From: Sipunculus nudus
Taxonomy: Eukaryota; Annelida; Sipuncula; Golfingiida; Sipunculidae
Reading direction: 5' to 3'
Length of the DNA stretch: 64,000 nucleotides
NCBI GenBank assembly: GCA_026874595.1
Contig: CM049322.1
Span: 43,958,840-44,022,839, forward strand
The notes under the pieces are model-generated. The model saw nothing but the letters and a program-made list of their open reading frames with translations. It did no database searches and was not told the DNA's origin. The position numbers were made by a program, and so were the translations under genes. Positions 13,166 through 25,188 of the stretch are shown piece after piece. Positions within the stretch are counted from its first letter, which is position 1, and each line of letters opens with the position of its first letter.

Positions 13166-15599
13166 GATCTATAGGGAATATTTCGTATTATTTATCATAA
13201 CTAGTTGTGAAAACATGTACAATAATTAAACGTCTGGATCAATCTGTGGGGCAAAACAAACATACCGCGTACGCCACCAGGTGTTCCAAGCTTCCAACTG
13301 GTATTCAATCTTTTATGCTTCTTCCCTTGGACTGTACCGTGTATGCACAAGATCTAAGTTTTGATTAGGCAGCCTTGTTATTGTATACAAGCACATGCGG
13401 ACTGTTCATGTGTCGTAATGGTATTGAGGGGCGGAATGGTTTTGTGCAGTCTAAATAAACTAGTGACGTGAGAATACACATATATTATGGGTAATGTCTA
13501 TGTTAATTAAATATACATTTCATACCGGTGTCTAGGTAAACTGATAGGATAGATCTATCCTCAGGATTTTTGGGACTCAACCCCATTCGTCTGGTACAAC
13601 TGGTTTATTGATTTTTGTTTCAGTTGCCGTGAAAGAAGAACTGTCAGATGAAAAGTTAAAAAGAAGCAAACGTGACCATGAATGCACTCACTTTAAGAAT
13701 ATGTTAGAGTAATGGAACATTACTTTAGGTTTTCATTTCATATTTATACTTGAGTACTAAGTAATCAGGAAAATAGCGACCTTATCTATAAACTCGTGTT
13801 TAAAGAGGATAAAAAAAACTAGTATATGGTATGTCCTTACATATGTTAACTAATATCTCAGTTTCCTGACATTAACAAAGAATAGGTTTATGAGTAAGAA
13901 TAGAAGGGTCCAAATAAGGAGGACTAACAACTAATCATTAGAGGTCCCCGGTCTGGGAAAGAGAGGTTCTAGACTGTAAAAGATGGTCTGAAACCCTTAA
14001 ACTTGGGCCCGTGCCCCTGCTCCCTCCCTATGGTTCCCCTTTTGATGGGTGCCTCTGAACCTAATGCATGAACTACAGCTATAGCAGACCTGGTACAAAG
14101 CCGGCCTCAAATTGCCCCGTTTCGTCAAACAGTAATTGCCTACAAAAAAAAAAAAAAAAAGAAGAAGAGCATGTGTGCCACGCAGCTTTATAGGTTTATG
14201 AAAATTAATCCTAGAAACATTTTTTATTCTTAAAATATGGTATTTTAAAGGGCTATGCGGCAGTGGAGTTAAGGTGTGGCATTCCCATCCGTTTGGCCAG
14301 TTCAGGTAGACTCTATTCCTTCGCACGAGAATAATCTAACTGGCCCAAGCCCATAGTGCCCTGACTCAGTCGGTCACGTTTGATCAGCCACGATTCCGAG
14401 AAATTAACAAACATAGGCAGTGTTAACAACCTGTCGTTACAATAAAAATAATAAAAGGTTTGCTCGTCGTAGTTCCAGTTGTTTTTCTATATAAATGAAT
14501 ATATAACATTTCCTGAATAAATGTTTCCCATATTTGATTCTAAGTTCATTTCAGTAATTGGTTCTGCCTGGAAGGTTTGCGTCATCCCTATTTGTACGTG
14601 TTTTATCAGTGGATGTGTTTTATCTCAACATAATTTGGAAATAATCCAATAAAGCACCGACTTGATTCTGTCGTGATCAGGCTCATGTTCCAGATTCAAG
14701 AATGTCATTAAATTATTCACAAAGATACATCCAATTATACACGAGCGAGCTTGAAAATAACAATCGTGAGTGCCAGCCGTTTGTATGTAGGCCATTAAAC
14801 AGACGAGCTTTTCCCCATTGGGGAGCAGTCCTGTTAAATCGAGACACAATTAAAGTCCCAAACTTCTCATTTATTTATGCACAGGTCTAAGTTTGAAACA
14901 AATGAAACTAGGGCACCTTAACTTTTATGGTACACAGTAAATCTATAACCCACATGAAGCACCCGTTCGAGCAATCATGATTTATTTGTTAACAAGTTTA
15001 TTAAAGAAAAAGAGTAAAAACAATACAGCAATAGATGTATACAGGTACAGAAACAAAAAAAAACATACATATGTGAACAAACTTATCATTGGCTATACGT
15101 TTAACCTGTCACCCTATCGATCATGTTTTATTTGTAATAAACTTAGTCTCCGAGAGGGTCATTTAGAGTCGGAACAAGACTGTTTCCGAGATCTATCTCG
15201 GTGGTCGTCCCTTGAATTATGAGGGTTCAATCAAATATGCATTCGATTTAAGACATAAACAATCTCGCCTAACGAAGGGGTTACAGGCAGTGGACTATAA
15301 GGGAGGGATCAAAATAAATTCTTGACTTTTTTTCTGCATTTAAAACCCTGTATTAATATGTTCTCATAAACGTTCGTCCAATTTTACAACCGATACCTGT
15401 AGGCTGCTAATTGTTAGATGCCAGAACCAGCAAACAGGTAAAATTTAGGATTACTAACAAACAGACAGACGTACCATTAAAGAGACGCAAGATTGGGACC
15501 AGTCTAAATCAAGTTATGGAGACTATCCAGAGGAAGAAATTGAGCCTGGATTTGTGAAGATAGGACTTATTTTGATACAGTTATATAAAAAAATAAAAT
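13166..15599. other. Intergenic, no gene recognised
   Basis: AT-rich, with a homopolymer A run near 14,142-14,160. Nothing supportable seen. Confidence 0.45.
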
Positions 15600-15790
15600 T
15601 TGAGTTTACTTGATAACCTTAACCTTTGACCTACATTGACCAAAATCAACAGGCTCCTGTAACTTTTGATTTTCCATAAAAAAAAATATAAGTTTGAAAG
15701 CGCTTGGTGCAAGATTACGATCTGTAGAGCGCAACAGACAGACAAACAAACATAGGGAAAGCCCAACATGCCTGCTGAAATTCAAATTTC
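15600..15790 (-). mobile_element. Fragment of a Helentron-type or related mollusc repeat
   Basis: On the minus strand it reads GTTTGTTTGTCTGTCTGTTGCGCTC, then GGTCAATGTAGGTCAAAGG and AAGGTTATCAAG. This is the same text style as the element at 45,075-50,248 (GTCTGTTTGTTTGTCTGC..., GGTCAAAGGTCAAGGTCA). Termini are not visible, so only the family resemblance is claimed. Confidence 0.35.
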
Positions 15791-16564
15791 TGGCAAGCAA
15801 AGAAACAGCCTTTCGGTAGTATCAGTCATATCTTTGTATTTTAGTAACAGTTGAAAGCGCAGGCATATTATCTGTTGCTGAAATCTTTAGGAGAGATGGG
15901 AGGTTCATCAAATATATCAACAAATCAATACATCGAGTCAACAAAATTTGGCCGAGACCAAAGGGGATGGGGTTATAGGAACTCACACAAGTGCCAGTTT
16001 CTCTTTGATATTACTGTGGGTGTGCTGAAAATACCTGGGCCTCAGTGCGAAGGATGGAATGCATAAAATCCATAAAATGTGTAAGCTTATAACACTACTA
16101 GTCTGGTAAATACAAGGTTGAATCCAGAACAAATTGCAACCGAAGGGAAATTCTAGAAATAACATATAATGGAAAAAGTCATTTAATTGAATAATTCCTA
16201 CTGTCTTATTAACGATTTTACATTAAATATGTGCAAGCCAAGTCTTGGATTTACCCTTATGAATGACCACTGATTTTAAAGATCTCCTGATTGTCTGTCT
16301 ATTGCACCTACTAAGATTCCAAATTTACCAGTATAAACTGATTTAATTCGAGGCTCGAAAATAAGCCTTGCCAACGATAACCATTTAACCGTAAATAATC
16401 ACACGCTCGCACCCGAACATGAACAGACAAAACATAACATAACTCAGTTAACTAATGTGTGTCAGTACTTTGCACGAAACCTGCGGGTAGCGACCGAACT
16501 TATTGATACATGTAATGAACTGCCCAGTGCACCACCATCCCCGGATGCGCCCCTGAGAAATCTA

Positions 16565-16740
16565 ACCTCAATGAGGTCGAATGTGCAAAAATTATTCACC
16601 TCCAGGGGGTCGGGTGTAACCAGATTATTTATCTCCAGGAGTTCGGGTGTGATTAAATTCTCCACTTCCAGTCGTTCGATTGTGAAAGGATTCTTTACCT
16701 TCAGGATGACGAATGTAATGCCCCTACCATTCAAGGACAG
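16565..16740 (-). repeat. 33-bp tandem repeat reading as 11-residue LEVxNLxTPxx units
   Basis: About five degenerate units. On the minus strand each reads as an 11-residue unit (LKVKNPFTIER, LEVENLITPEL, LEINNLVTPDP, LEVNNFCTFDL). The frame stays open through the whole array (minus 16,734 to 16,462). The second copy of the surrounding duplication begins inside the third unit. It could be a short repeat exon or a minisatellite whose 33-bp period happens to keep the frame. Confidence 0.45.
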
Positions 16741-18445
16741 GTTTTGAAATTTGTACTACCCTCTGAAGTTCCTCTGAAGTTTACCTCCAGAAAAGTCAAC
16801 TTCTGGTAAGAATTGAGGGCGGACATTTACTAGAAAGTCTTTATTCTGGAGGTCACATGTTTCTTCACAGGCACGGACTGAAAAAATGGATGGTCAATGG
16901 ATAGGTCAATTTGCTTTATTAACAGAAAATGTATTTGATTGGTTCGATAGGGTGGAGTGCGATGGCCATGAGGCGCGCCTAGTCGTCTGCAAAAATGTGG
17001 AATCGGGTAAAAGTCAACAAAAAAATGTGTTCAGAAGATTGGATTATTCATGGAATGTAATAGTAAGTTTTGATCAAAATCCTTCTTCTATAACCAAAAG
17101 TCATTAATTGTTCTATCAATATTCCATGTTATAATGACATATATCACAGTTGTAAGCGATCAGTTATGCAATCACAGACTTAGATATATGTGGGTTTCTT
17201 AATTGTGTCTATTGGAAATACAAGCGAAATAGACATTTAAGGTTAAACCATATATTTTATTGGGACAGAATGAGAAAGCTGAGATAAATAGAGTTTATCG
17301 CTTAGAGTTGTAATCTGGCGAAATGGTTCTTCACCAAGATTTTGTCTCAAACACGTGTTATAACGGAAATAATTATATATATATAAAGGATTAAACTTTA
17401 CTTTTAAGTAAATATCGAACAAACCGGATTGTGGTCAGATTTTTTTCGAATATTTTCTTGTTCTAAAATTCTAAAAAAGGAAGAAATTTAAAACATAATG
17501 GGAATGGGGAAAACTGTTGACACACACCTTGTTTTTAACTTAACTTGTTTTGAATTTCACCCACACAAAATATAAAAATTTTAGGCAATCTTGCATATAT
17601 TGGTACTTAAATATTGGGCCATATGATCAAACGAAATGTAACATGGCCCAACTCCAGTTTGAATTAACTTTCTGCTTCAAATGTTATTTATTAATTACCC
17701 ACTACTAAAGTAAGAGCCATTTTGTTACAAGATCCTGAGGTCGAAGATGAAGGTTATCATCTTTGATCAAGGGCCAAGGTCACATGATCATCATTCTACA
17801 AAAACGTCCAAAAATATCTTTATAGACACATTTAGCTTAGCGTCGAAACTAATGGGTCCTTAATTAGAGAATCTCTTGCCCTCATTGGTTCAGTTAACTA
17901 GAACACCACCGTCACATCTTCGTTCAGGGGTTCTAAACATCTGAAAAGTGGTTACAGCCATGGTTATCTAACAAAGCACTGTGGGGAGCTTACTCAAAAA
18001 GTGCAGGCTGTCATCCTCTCAGGGAACTCTTACTGTTTAGCGTATTGCTGGTTCTAATCATATCTGTTTTGATATTTTGGCTGTCAATAAATGAATTGTG
18101 TACGTGCAGCGAGGGAGCACGCTATACTTCGCTTACGAGATGCTACCTTTGAGCAAGATTTTATTTTTTACTATGGGGAAGGGAGAAACATTTATGCTCC
18201 TGAAGCGGACTTGCTTTGCCAGTTCACACATATGGCTGTCATTTAGGCACGGTTTTAACAAATGCAGACCACGAAACATTAACAAAATTTGGTATACTAT
18301 ATTTTCTAATCTTTGCGTTGTCCAGAAAACCTTATTCCACTTAAAACTTTGCACTTGAAATAATAATTCTATGGAACACGCCATCCGGAAAGTGCGCTAC
18401 AGTGATATTTTGCTTAATAATCTATTAGACGGTTTGTGTTGTTAA
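16608..18445. repeat. 1.84-kb duplication, copy 1
   Basis: Matches 20,262-22,096 with only scattered substitutions and small indels (about 98-99% by eye). Left breakpoint: CCTCCAGGG joined to GGTCGGGTGTAACC. Right breakpoint: after GTTTGTGTTGTTAA. No terminal repeats or target-site duplications are obvious. It includes the exon-like block at 16,871-17,062 and, near 17,806, a piece of a dispersed repeat also seen near 27,118. Confidence 0.9.
16871..17062 (+). other. Exon-like open block (64 codons), copy 1
   Basis: An acceptor-like TTTCTTCACAG precedes 16,871 and a good donor GTAAGT starts at 17,063. The 192 nt between form 64 open codons in phase 0-0 (beginning ARTEKMDGQWIGQF, ending LDYSWNVI). 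The same block recurs at 20,525-20,716 with no nucleotide change. I recognise no domain. Either an internal exon caught in the duplication or a chance open stretch. Confidence 0.35.
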
Positions 18446-18834
18446 AGGCCAAGCACTAACACCCCTGGTTTGCCAGGCAGAATCTACCCTGTATACTCTG
18501 TAAAGGCATCTGTTAATTAGCCACACCTCATTATTATCTAATCAAGTGATCACCCTGTTGTGTCACTTGTGTCCAGCTATCTCCTGCCTAAACTCTGGTC
18601 CTGGACAGCAAGAAATCTGTGCATGCATAGCTAAGCCAGTTTCCAGTGCTTATACAGCTTGTGCCCGGATCTGGGGCATTTTTATGAGTAGGTTCAGATT
18701 TGCAAGTTATAATCTCTGTCTGTCTAAAAAACTTTCACTAACAGTTGGTTGCAGATGGTTTATCGTAATGTCTTTTACATATTTTTAGCACCCATGACAT
18801 CCAGTGTATGACGAATAAAATAATATATATATAT

Positions 18835-18911
<77 letters not shown>

Positions 18912-19168
18912 CTTTCTCTATCCGACTGACGCAGACAAACACTCTCTCTTTGACACACAAACACACCCACTCTCTCTCTGACACACACAGACATTCTCTC
19001 TCTATCTCTGACACCCACACCCACACACATTCTCTCTCTCTCTGACACACACATGCGCACTCTCTCTCCGAAACACAGACATTACCACTATCTCTGACGC
19101 ACACTTTCTCTATCTCTGACACACACACATTCTCTCTCTCACTCGCTCACTCTCTTTCTCTCTCTCTC
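18446..19168. repeat. Spacer with (TA)n and (TC/AC)n simple repeats
   Basis: Between the duplication and the fold-back element. A (TA)n tract lies at about 18,836-18,907, then mixed TCTCTC/ACACAC repeats run to 19,168. Frames crossing it are simple-repeat artefacts. Confidence 0.85.
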
Positions 19169-19997
19169 AGGGCACTACACAAAATTATATTATGGAAACT
19201 ATTCACCAAACTTTTCATAAAATAATGAAAGTATACATTATTTATTGGCAATTTAAATGAAATAATTGTTCTTAGTGTGCATTTAGATGTATATGTTATA
19301 CTGTGTAGTGTATTATATATATATATATATATATATACTTATACCCTATAAGAAAATAAATGTCACCATACTATTTCTTACATATAAAAATCAAACTATA
19401 TATTCAATATGTTCAGTATTGTCAGTGATCTTTGCAGTGATTTAATGTCTCTGTTTAGCAGTGGACACAGAGTAAAAATGCGCAAAGGTGAGGAGAATTG
19501 TGAACTGGATGATAGTGATCAAACAATTTGTATGGAGGCAGAAACCATGGAAGAAGAACTGGTCCACCAATTACTATGCTCTAAAATTGTGCTACCAATC
19601 TAAATATATTTTGTATTTGCCATTGGTATATATTATTTTCAAAAAACATGTACTGTGTACACATATTGGAGAATATTGCAGAACTCGTTCTCTTTGTAAA
19701 TATACCTAGCTTCATATTTATATACTTTATAAATTGATTTGTCCAGATATTAACACACCATAGAAAAATCAAATCATTCTATATTCAGTTGGTCTTCATA
19801 AGTGTTTCCTCTTCTTTTTTTGTTACAAGTGCAACCATCAATAATAAATTTGAATTGTGTTTGCATGTTTGCCCTGAAAATAATTGTTTATGTGTCTTTA
19901 GAGGCAATGCTGATACATATTGCATATAGTTTGATTTCTTATGTGTTTCAGAGATAGTATGGTGATATTTATCATCTTACAGGGTTTAACTATAATA

Positions 19998-20060
<63 letters not shown>

Positions 20061-20208
20061 TACACAATATAACATATACATATAAATACACACTAAAACA
20101 TTTTCCTTCAAATAAAATTGCCAATAAACAATTAATAACACTTCATTTTCTTATGGATAGTTTGGTAAATAGCTTCCATTATATTACTTTGTGTAGTTTC
20201 CTGAGAGA
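19169..20208. mobile_element. Fold-back / long-TIR non-autonomous DNA element
   Basis: The left arm (about 19,169-19,430) is the diverged reverse complement of the right arm (about 19,895-20,208). CTCTCAGGGCACTACACA pairs with TGTGTAGTTTCCTGAGAG at the outer ends, GCAATTTAAATGAAATAATT recurs inverted, and AAATCAAACTATAT with ATATAGTTTGATTT closes the inner ends. Both arms contain (TA)n tracts (19,313-19,336 and 19,995-20,058), and the outer ends run into (TC)n and (GA)n. The core carries a short acidic frame (MRKGEENCELDDSDQ... from 19,479) of unknown meaning. No transposase, so mobilised in trans if active. Confidence 0.6.
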
Positions 20209-20255
20209 GAGAGAGAGAGAGGGAGAGAGAGAGAAAAGGGGGAAAGAGAGAGAGA
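20209..20255. repeat. (GA)n microsatellite
   Basis: Joins the right arm of the fold-back element to the second copy of the 1.84-kb duplication. Confidence 0.9.
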
Positions 20256-20261
20256 ATAGGC

Positions 20262-22096
20262 GGTCGGGTGTAACCAGATTATTTATCTCCAGGAGTTCGG
20301 GTGTGATTAAATTCTCCACTTCCAGTCGTTCGATTGTGAAAGGATTCTTTACTTTCAGGTTGACGAATGTAATGCCCCTACCATTCAAGGACAGGTTTTG
20401 AAATTTGTACTACCCTCTGAAGTTCCTCTGAAGTTTACCTCCAGAAAAGTCAACTTCTGGTTAGAATTGAGGGCGGACATTTACTAGAAAGTCTTTATTC
20501 TGGAGGTCACATGTTTCTTCACAGGCACGGACTGAAAAAATGGATGGTCAATGGATAGGTCAATTTGCTTTATTAACAGAAAATGTATTTGATTGGTTCG
20601 ATAGGGTGGAGTGCGATGGCCATGAGGCGCGCCTAGTCGTCTGCAAAAATGTGGAATCGGGTAAAAGTCAACAAAAAAATGTGTTCAGAAGATTGGATTA
20701 TTCATGGAATGTAATAGTAAGTTTTGATCAAAATCCTTCTTCTATAACCAAAAGTCATTAATTGTTCTATCAATATTCCATGTTATAATGACATATATCA
20801 CAGTTGTAAGCGGTCAGTTATGCAATCACAGACTTAGATATATGTGGGTTTCTTAATTGTGTCTATTGGAAATACAAGCGAAATAGACATTTAAGGTTAA
20901 ACCATATATTTTATTGGGACAGAATGAGAAAGCTGAGATAAATAGAGTTTATCGCTTAGAGTTGTAATCTGGCGAAATGGTTCTTCACCAAGATTTTGTC
21001 TCAAACACGTGTCATAACGGAAATAATTATATATATATAAAGGATTAAACTTTATTTTTAAGTAAATATCGAACAAACCGGATTGTGGTCAGATTTTTTT
21101 CGAATATTTTCTTGTTCTATAATTCAAAAAAGGAAGAAATTTAAAACATAATGGGAATGGGGAAAACTGTTGACACACACCTTGTTTTTAACTTAACCTG
21201 TTTTGAATTTCACCCACACAAAATATAAAAATTTTAGGCAATCTTGCATATATTGGTACTTAAATATTGGGCCATATGATCAAACGAAATGTAACATGGC
21301 CCAACTCCAGTTTGAATTGACTTTCTGCTTCAAATGTTATTTATTAATTACCCACTACTAAAGTAAGAGCCATTTTGTTACAAGATCCTGAGGTCGAAGA
21401 TGAAGGTTATCATCTTTGATCAAGGGCCAAGGTCACATGATCATCATTCTACAAAAACGTCCAAAAATATCTTTATAGACACATTTAGCTTAGCGTCGAA
21501 ACTAATGGGTCCTTAATTAGAGAATCTCTTGCCCTCATTGGTTCAGTTAACTAGAACACCACCGTCACATCTTCGTTCAGGGGTTCTAAACATCTGAAAA
21601 GTGGTTACAGCCATGGTTATCTAACAAAGCACTGTGGGGAGCTTACTCAAAAAGTGCAGGCTGTCATCCTCTCAGGGAACTCTTACTGTTTAGCGTATTG
21701 CTGGTTCTAATCATATCTGTTTTGATATTTTGGCTGTCAATAAGTTACATGTGTACGTGCAGCGAGGGAGCACGCTATACTTCGCTTACGAGATGCTACC
21801 TTTGAGCAAGATTTAATTTTTACTATGGGGAAGGGAGAAACATTTATGCTCCTGAAGCGGACTTGCCTTGCCAGTTCACACATATGGCTGTCATTTAGGC
21901 ACAGTTTTAACAAATGCAGACCACAAAACATTAACAAAATTTGGTATACTATATTTTCTAATCTTTGCGTTGTCCAAAAAACCTTATTCCACTTAAAACT
22001 TTGCACTTGAAATAATAATTCTATGGAACCCGCCATCCGGAAAGTGCGCTACAGTGATATTTTGCTTAATAATCTATTAGACGGTTTGTGTTGTTA
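20262..22096. repeat. 1.84-kb duplication, copy 2
   Basis: Same orientation as copy 1 (16,608-18,445), starting abruptly after a (GA)n tract and ending at the same GTTTGTGTTGTTAA. Changes relative to copy 1 include small indels near 21,117, 21,744 and 21,812. Confidence 0.9.
20525..20716 (+). other. Exon-like open block (64 codons), copy 2
   Basis: Identical in all 192 nt to 16,871-17,062, with the same acceptor and GTAAGT donor. With about 1-2% divergence elsewhere only two or three changes would be expected here, so perfect identity alone does not prove selection. Confidence 0.35.
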
Positions 22097-22506
22097 ACAA
22101 CAAGACGGGTCCTTGTTATATTTAACAGTCGCTTGGAGGGAAAACATGTCAGCAAATATGGGGTAAAGATAATAGACTCGTTTATGTATAACCACGCGGT
22201 AACCATGTATATATAGATAGTCCAGCTCCACCTAAGGATCACTATATAGGGTTCCGGTTTAACTTAATATATCATTAAAACACGAGCAGAGCTTCCATGG
22301 TGGAAATTTTTAAATGTATTTGAGACAATTAATAAACATTTATATGATTAAAAAAAAACACGAAAAAAATGACTTTATTTTATAGAACTTCTGATAAAAC
22401 CATAGTCGTTACGAATGTTTACATGTTGAACATTCGAGATAAAAAGGGGTGTTTGACAAAACATGATACACACACATGGTTAGAATACATATTAGAATAT
22501 TAATAA

Positions 22507-22507
<1 letters not shown>

Positions 22508-22564
<57 letters not shown>
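22508..22564. repeat. (TA)n microsatellite
   Basis: Abuts the left end of the CCCGC-rich element. TA-rich DNA also flanks its right end, consistent with insertion into a TA tract. Confidence 0.9.
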
Positions 22565-22567
<3 letters not shown>

Positions 22568-24135
22568 CCCTGCGCGGGCCGAAAAATTGAACCCGCACCC
22601 GCGCCGCATTATGCCCTTTCAACCCGCAGCCCGCCCCGCAATTAAATTAAAAAAATCAGCCCGCCCCGCCCCGCAGTTACTGTGATTCTTTGAGCCCGCA
22701 CCCGCCCCGCAAAATTTTCTTTTAGCCTGCACCCGTCCCGACCCTCATTTTTTTATGTTTCCGGCTCCCAGTCCAGCCCGCAAAATAATTAAAAAAAAAT
22801 TTGGATCCAAAGGTTTACATATCAAGAATAATTTTACAACACATATATAAGCCGCGCATATAGGCCTTATTATTCAAATATATATGAAATGGTTGATGAT
22901 TGGAATGAAAAATTACTTAACATAGGTTTTTTTTGCAATCATTCAAACCAAAATGCATGAATTATTTTTTAAAGACATGTTTGATTGGTTAAATTGATTT
23001 AATATATACATAATAATTTAACAAACCTTAAATATGTTTTCGTATTTTATAGGGGAAATAAAGAAATCTTTGATTTATTGTGTCTCTTCCTACGTAAATT
23101 TATAAAAGAAAAAGTGAAGAAAAAAATTAGATTTCTTCAAAGTATGTGTACCCAAAGTTTCCCTTTGGAATAGTTTTGGCTAATTACAAGCAATCAAACT
23201 TCTGAGAAGTGTTGCTGGTTTAAACCTTTTCCGTCATAATCTGCTAATTAGCTGAAACTGAGACTAATCAGGTCAAGGGAGTAAAGGGGTAATCTGACCG
23301 ATGTGGCATTAGGTTCAGGATGTTCACTTAGATAGACATGACCAGAGCGGTATTTCTTATAGAAGTCCTCACTACATTATGTAGTGCCCAAACAGGGATT
23401 TGACCAGCCTGTGGTCAATGTCAGTTACAATTAGACAGCACATGGAGTTCAAATGAGATAAGTAGTCCACCTTAGGCTTTGTTGAGTTCTAGGTCAATTG
23501 AGTCACCTACAGAGCCAGCTGTAGCCACAAACTGTCTATTACAACATCGAAGGTAATCAAGCCCTTGCTTCACTAACAGCAATATTATGTGATATATAAG
23601 ACCTGTCACAAGTACAGGGTTAAAATCCATATACAACATCAGGCCAGGTAACTTTATACAAAGTTATGACCAGCTTTCAGTGCAAGGACAATTGTTTAAA
23701 ATCCATGTTTCAAATTAATGCATCATCTATTTTGTATAACAGATTGACGTTATAGCTAGAAAAAAAAATTGCATAGCGTTGTTACAACTGTCAGTCAGTG
23801 TAAGGGATTATTGGGAATAAATTAACGTTTATTCAAATATATATTTTCATATTACTGTTTTTTACAACACCTGAATCATTTAATACAAATATATCAATAA
23901 CTTCAAAAGATAGTTTTTTTTTAAAGTAGGATTTTATATTTATGTTCTACTGAACTGCCAGATCATCAACCCGCAACCCGTCCCGTCCCATACAAACTTT
24001 ATTTCGGCCCGCCCCACATTTTCTTAGATGTAGCCCGCCCCGCCCCGCTAAGAATCCTATGCGGGGGCCCGTGGGGCCCGTGGGCTGCGGTCCCCCGCGG
24101 GCTGCTGGTCAAAACCCGCTTCGCGCAGGGCCCTT
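22565..24135. mobile_element. Non-autonomous hAT-like DNA element with CCCGC-rich subterminal repeats
   Basis: The ends form an imperfect inverted repeat (AAGCCCTGCGCGGG on the left; AAGGGCCCTGCGCGAAGCGGG reading in from the right). About 220 bp at each end is packed with CCCGC/GCCCCGC motifs separated by AT-rich spacers, while the interior is AT-rich with no ORF. Dense subterminal motifs and CAGGGCC-type ends suit hAT elements. No clean 8-bp target duplication can be read because both flanks are TA-rich, so superfamily assignment is tentative. Confidence 0.6.
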
Positions 24136-24251
24136 ATTTATATATAATGTATCATATACAGTTAGTTTTACTTGATGTACTTCAGAACCGTTTCGTGAGT
24201 ATAGCTGACTAGCCGGCTCACCCTTCAGGCACTAACTCTTAGTTATTATAT

Positions 24252-24255
<4 letters not shown>

Positions 24256-24310
<55 letters not shown>
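24256..24310. repeat. (TA)n-(TG)n microsatellite
   Basis: Compound dinucleotide tract. Confidence 0.9.
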
Positions 24311-24657
24311 AATGTGTATGTATAACAACTTCATTACGAATTTCCAATTTCTTCATACCATGACTCCTGGAAATATCTATTGCATCATGCTGATCGAAAA
24401 ACTATAGGTAGGTCAAGGCTATATATACACACGTTGTTATAAGTAAGCTTGTTGGCATGTGTTAAATACTTGTCCTCTCACAATTAGGCCGAAAGTGGAC
24501 AAAATCTTCATTTTTCTTATCACAGGAAGCGCTGTTATTTCGTATACTTACACAGATTAGAGCTCCGCTACCTTTTCTTTAAAATGATGATTATGTGCAA
24601 GATGCTGCGAGAGCCCTGCACTAGAAGTGTGGTTATTCACTGTGAGCTGTGGTTATA

Positions 24658-24665
24658 TGACGTCA
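24658..24665. promoter_or_regulatory. Perfect CRE palindrome TGACGTCA
   Basis: Full cAMP-response element, 157 bp upstream of the candidate start codon at 24,822. A perfect 8-mer can occur by chance in 64 kb, so weight comes only from its place near a first-exon-like signal. Confidence 0.35.
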
Positions 24666-24821
24666 CATTCACACAGGCGAGCTACAGCAGACAGAGACCA
24701 CTTTGTCCAAGCTTCAACAGACAGCGCTCAGATTGGCGACCAGCAACACGCAATGCTGTGAACGTCCTGAATTATAGAGAATCTTTCCACTTGCCATACA
24801 GGAGCCTTTCGAAGTTCAACC

Positions 24822-24829
24822 ATGTCTAA
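24822..24829 (+). CDS. Candidate first coding exon (ATG TCT AA | GTAAGT)
   Basis: CAACCATGTCTAAG followed at once by a consensus donor GTAAGT (24,830-24,835). This is the usual look of a short first coding exon with an MS- start. The preceding 200 bp is less AT-rich than its surroundings and contains a CRE. The next exon is not identified. A long open frame over 24,584-24,829 has no recognisable family and is read as 5' UTR. Confidence 0.25.
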
Positions 24830-25188
24830 GTAAGTTTTCAACCGTTTTATATATCATTTTATGTCATTATATAAACATGTCAACCCCACCATCTTATAGT
24901 TAGTATTTAGGCTAGCAAAAAATTAAATAAGCAAGCCAATGCATCATATGTAAAATACCTTATATGATACATAACTAGGCATATGCTGGTTTAAAAAAGA
25001 GGGGCGTTAATGATTATATGGAAATTTAAACCGTTTAATAACGTGACAGTCGCGGCACAAAGGGGACATGGGGATAGATTCCCCCCCTTCCCCAGTCAGA
25101 ATCATGCCTCCTGCCCACTCAGCTCCTGTTGTAGAGTGACCTGAAGGGAGTGGCTATTTTTGTTTACCTAGTTGGTTAGGCTATTATT

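Noticed and set aside
18775-19128. Frames in (TA)n, (TC)n and (AC)n tracts (poly-Tyr-Ile, Ser-Leu and Cys-Val-rich)
   Set aside because: Simple-repeat translation artefacts.
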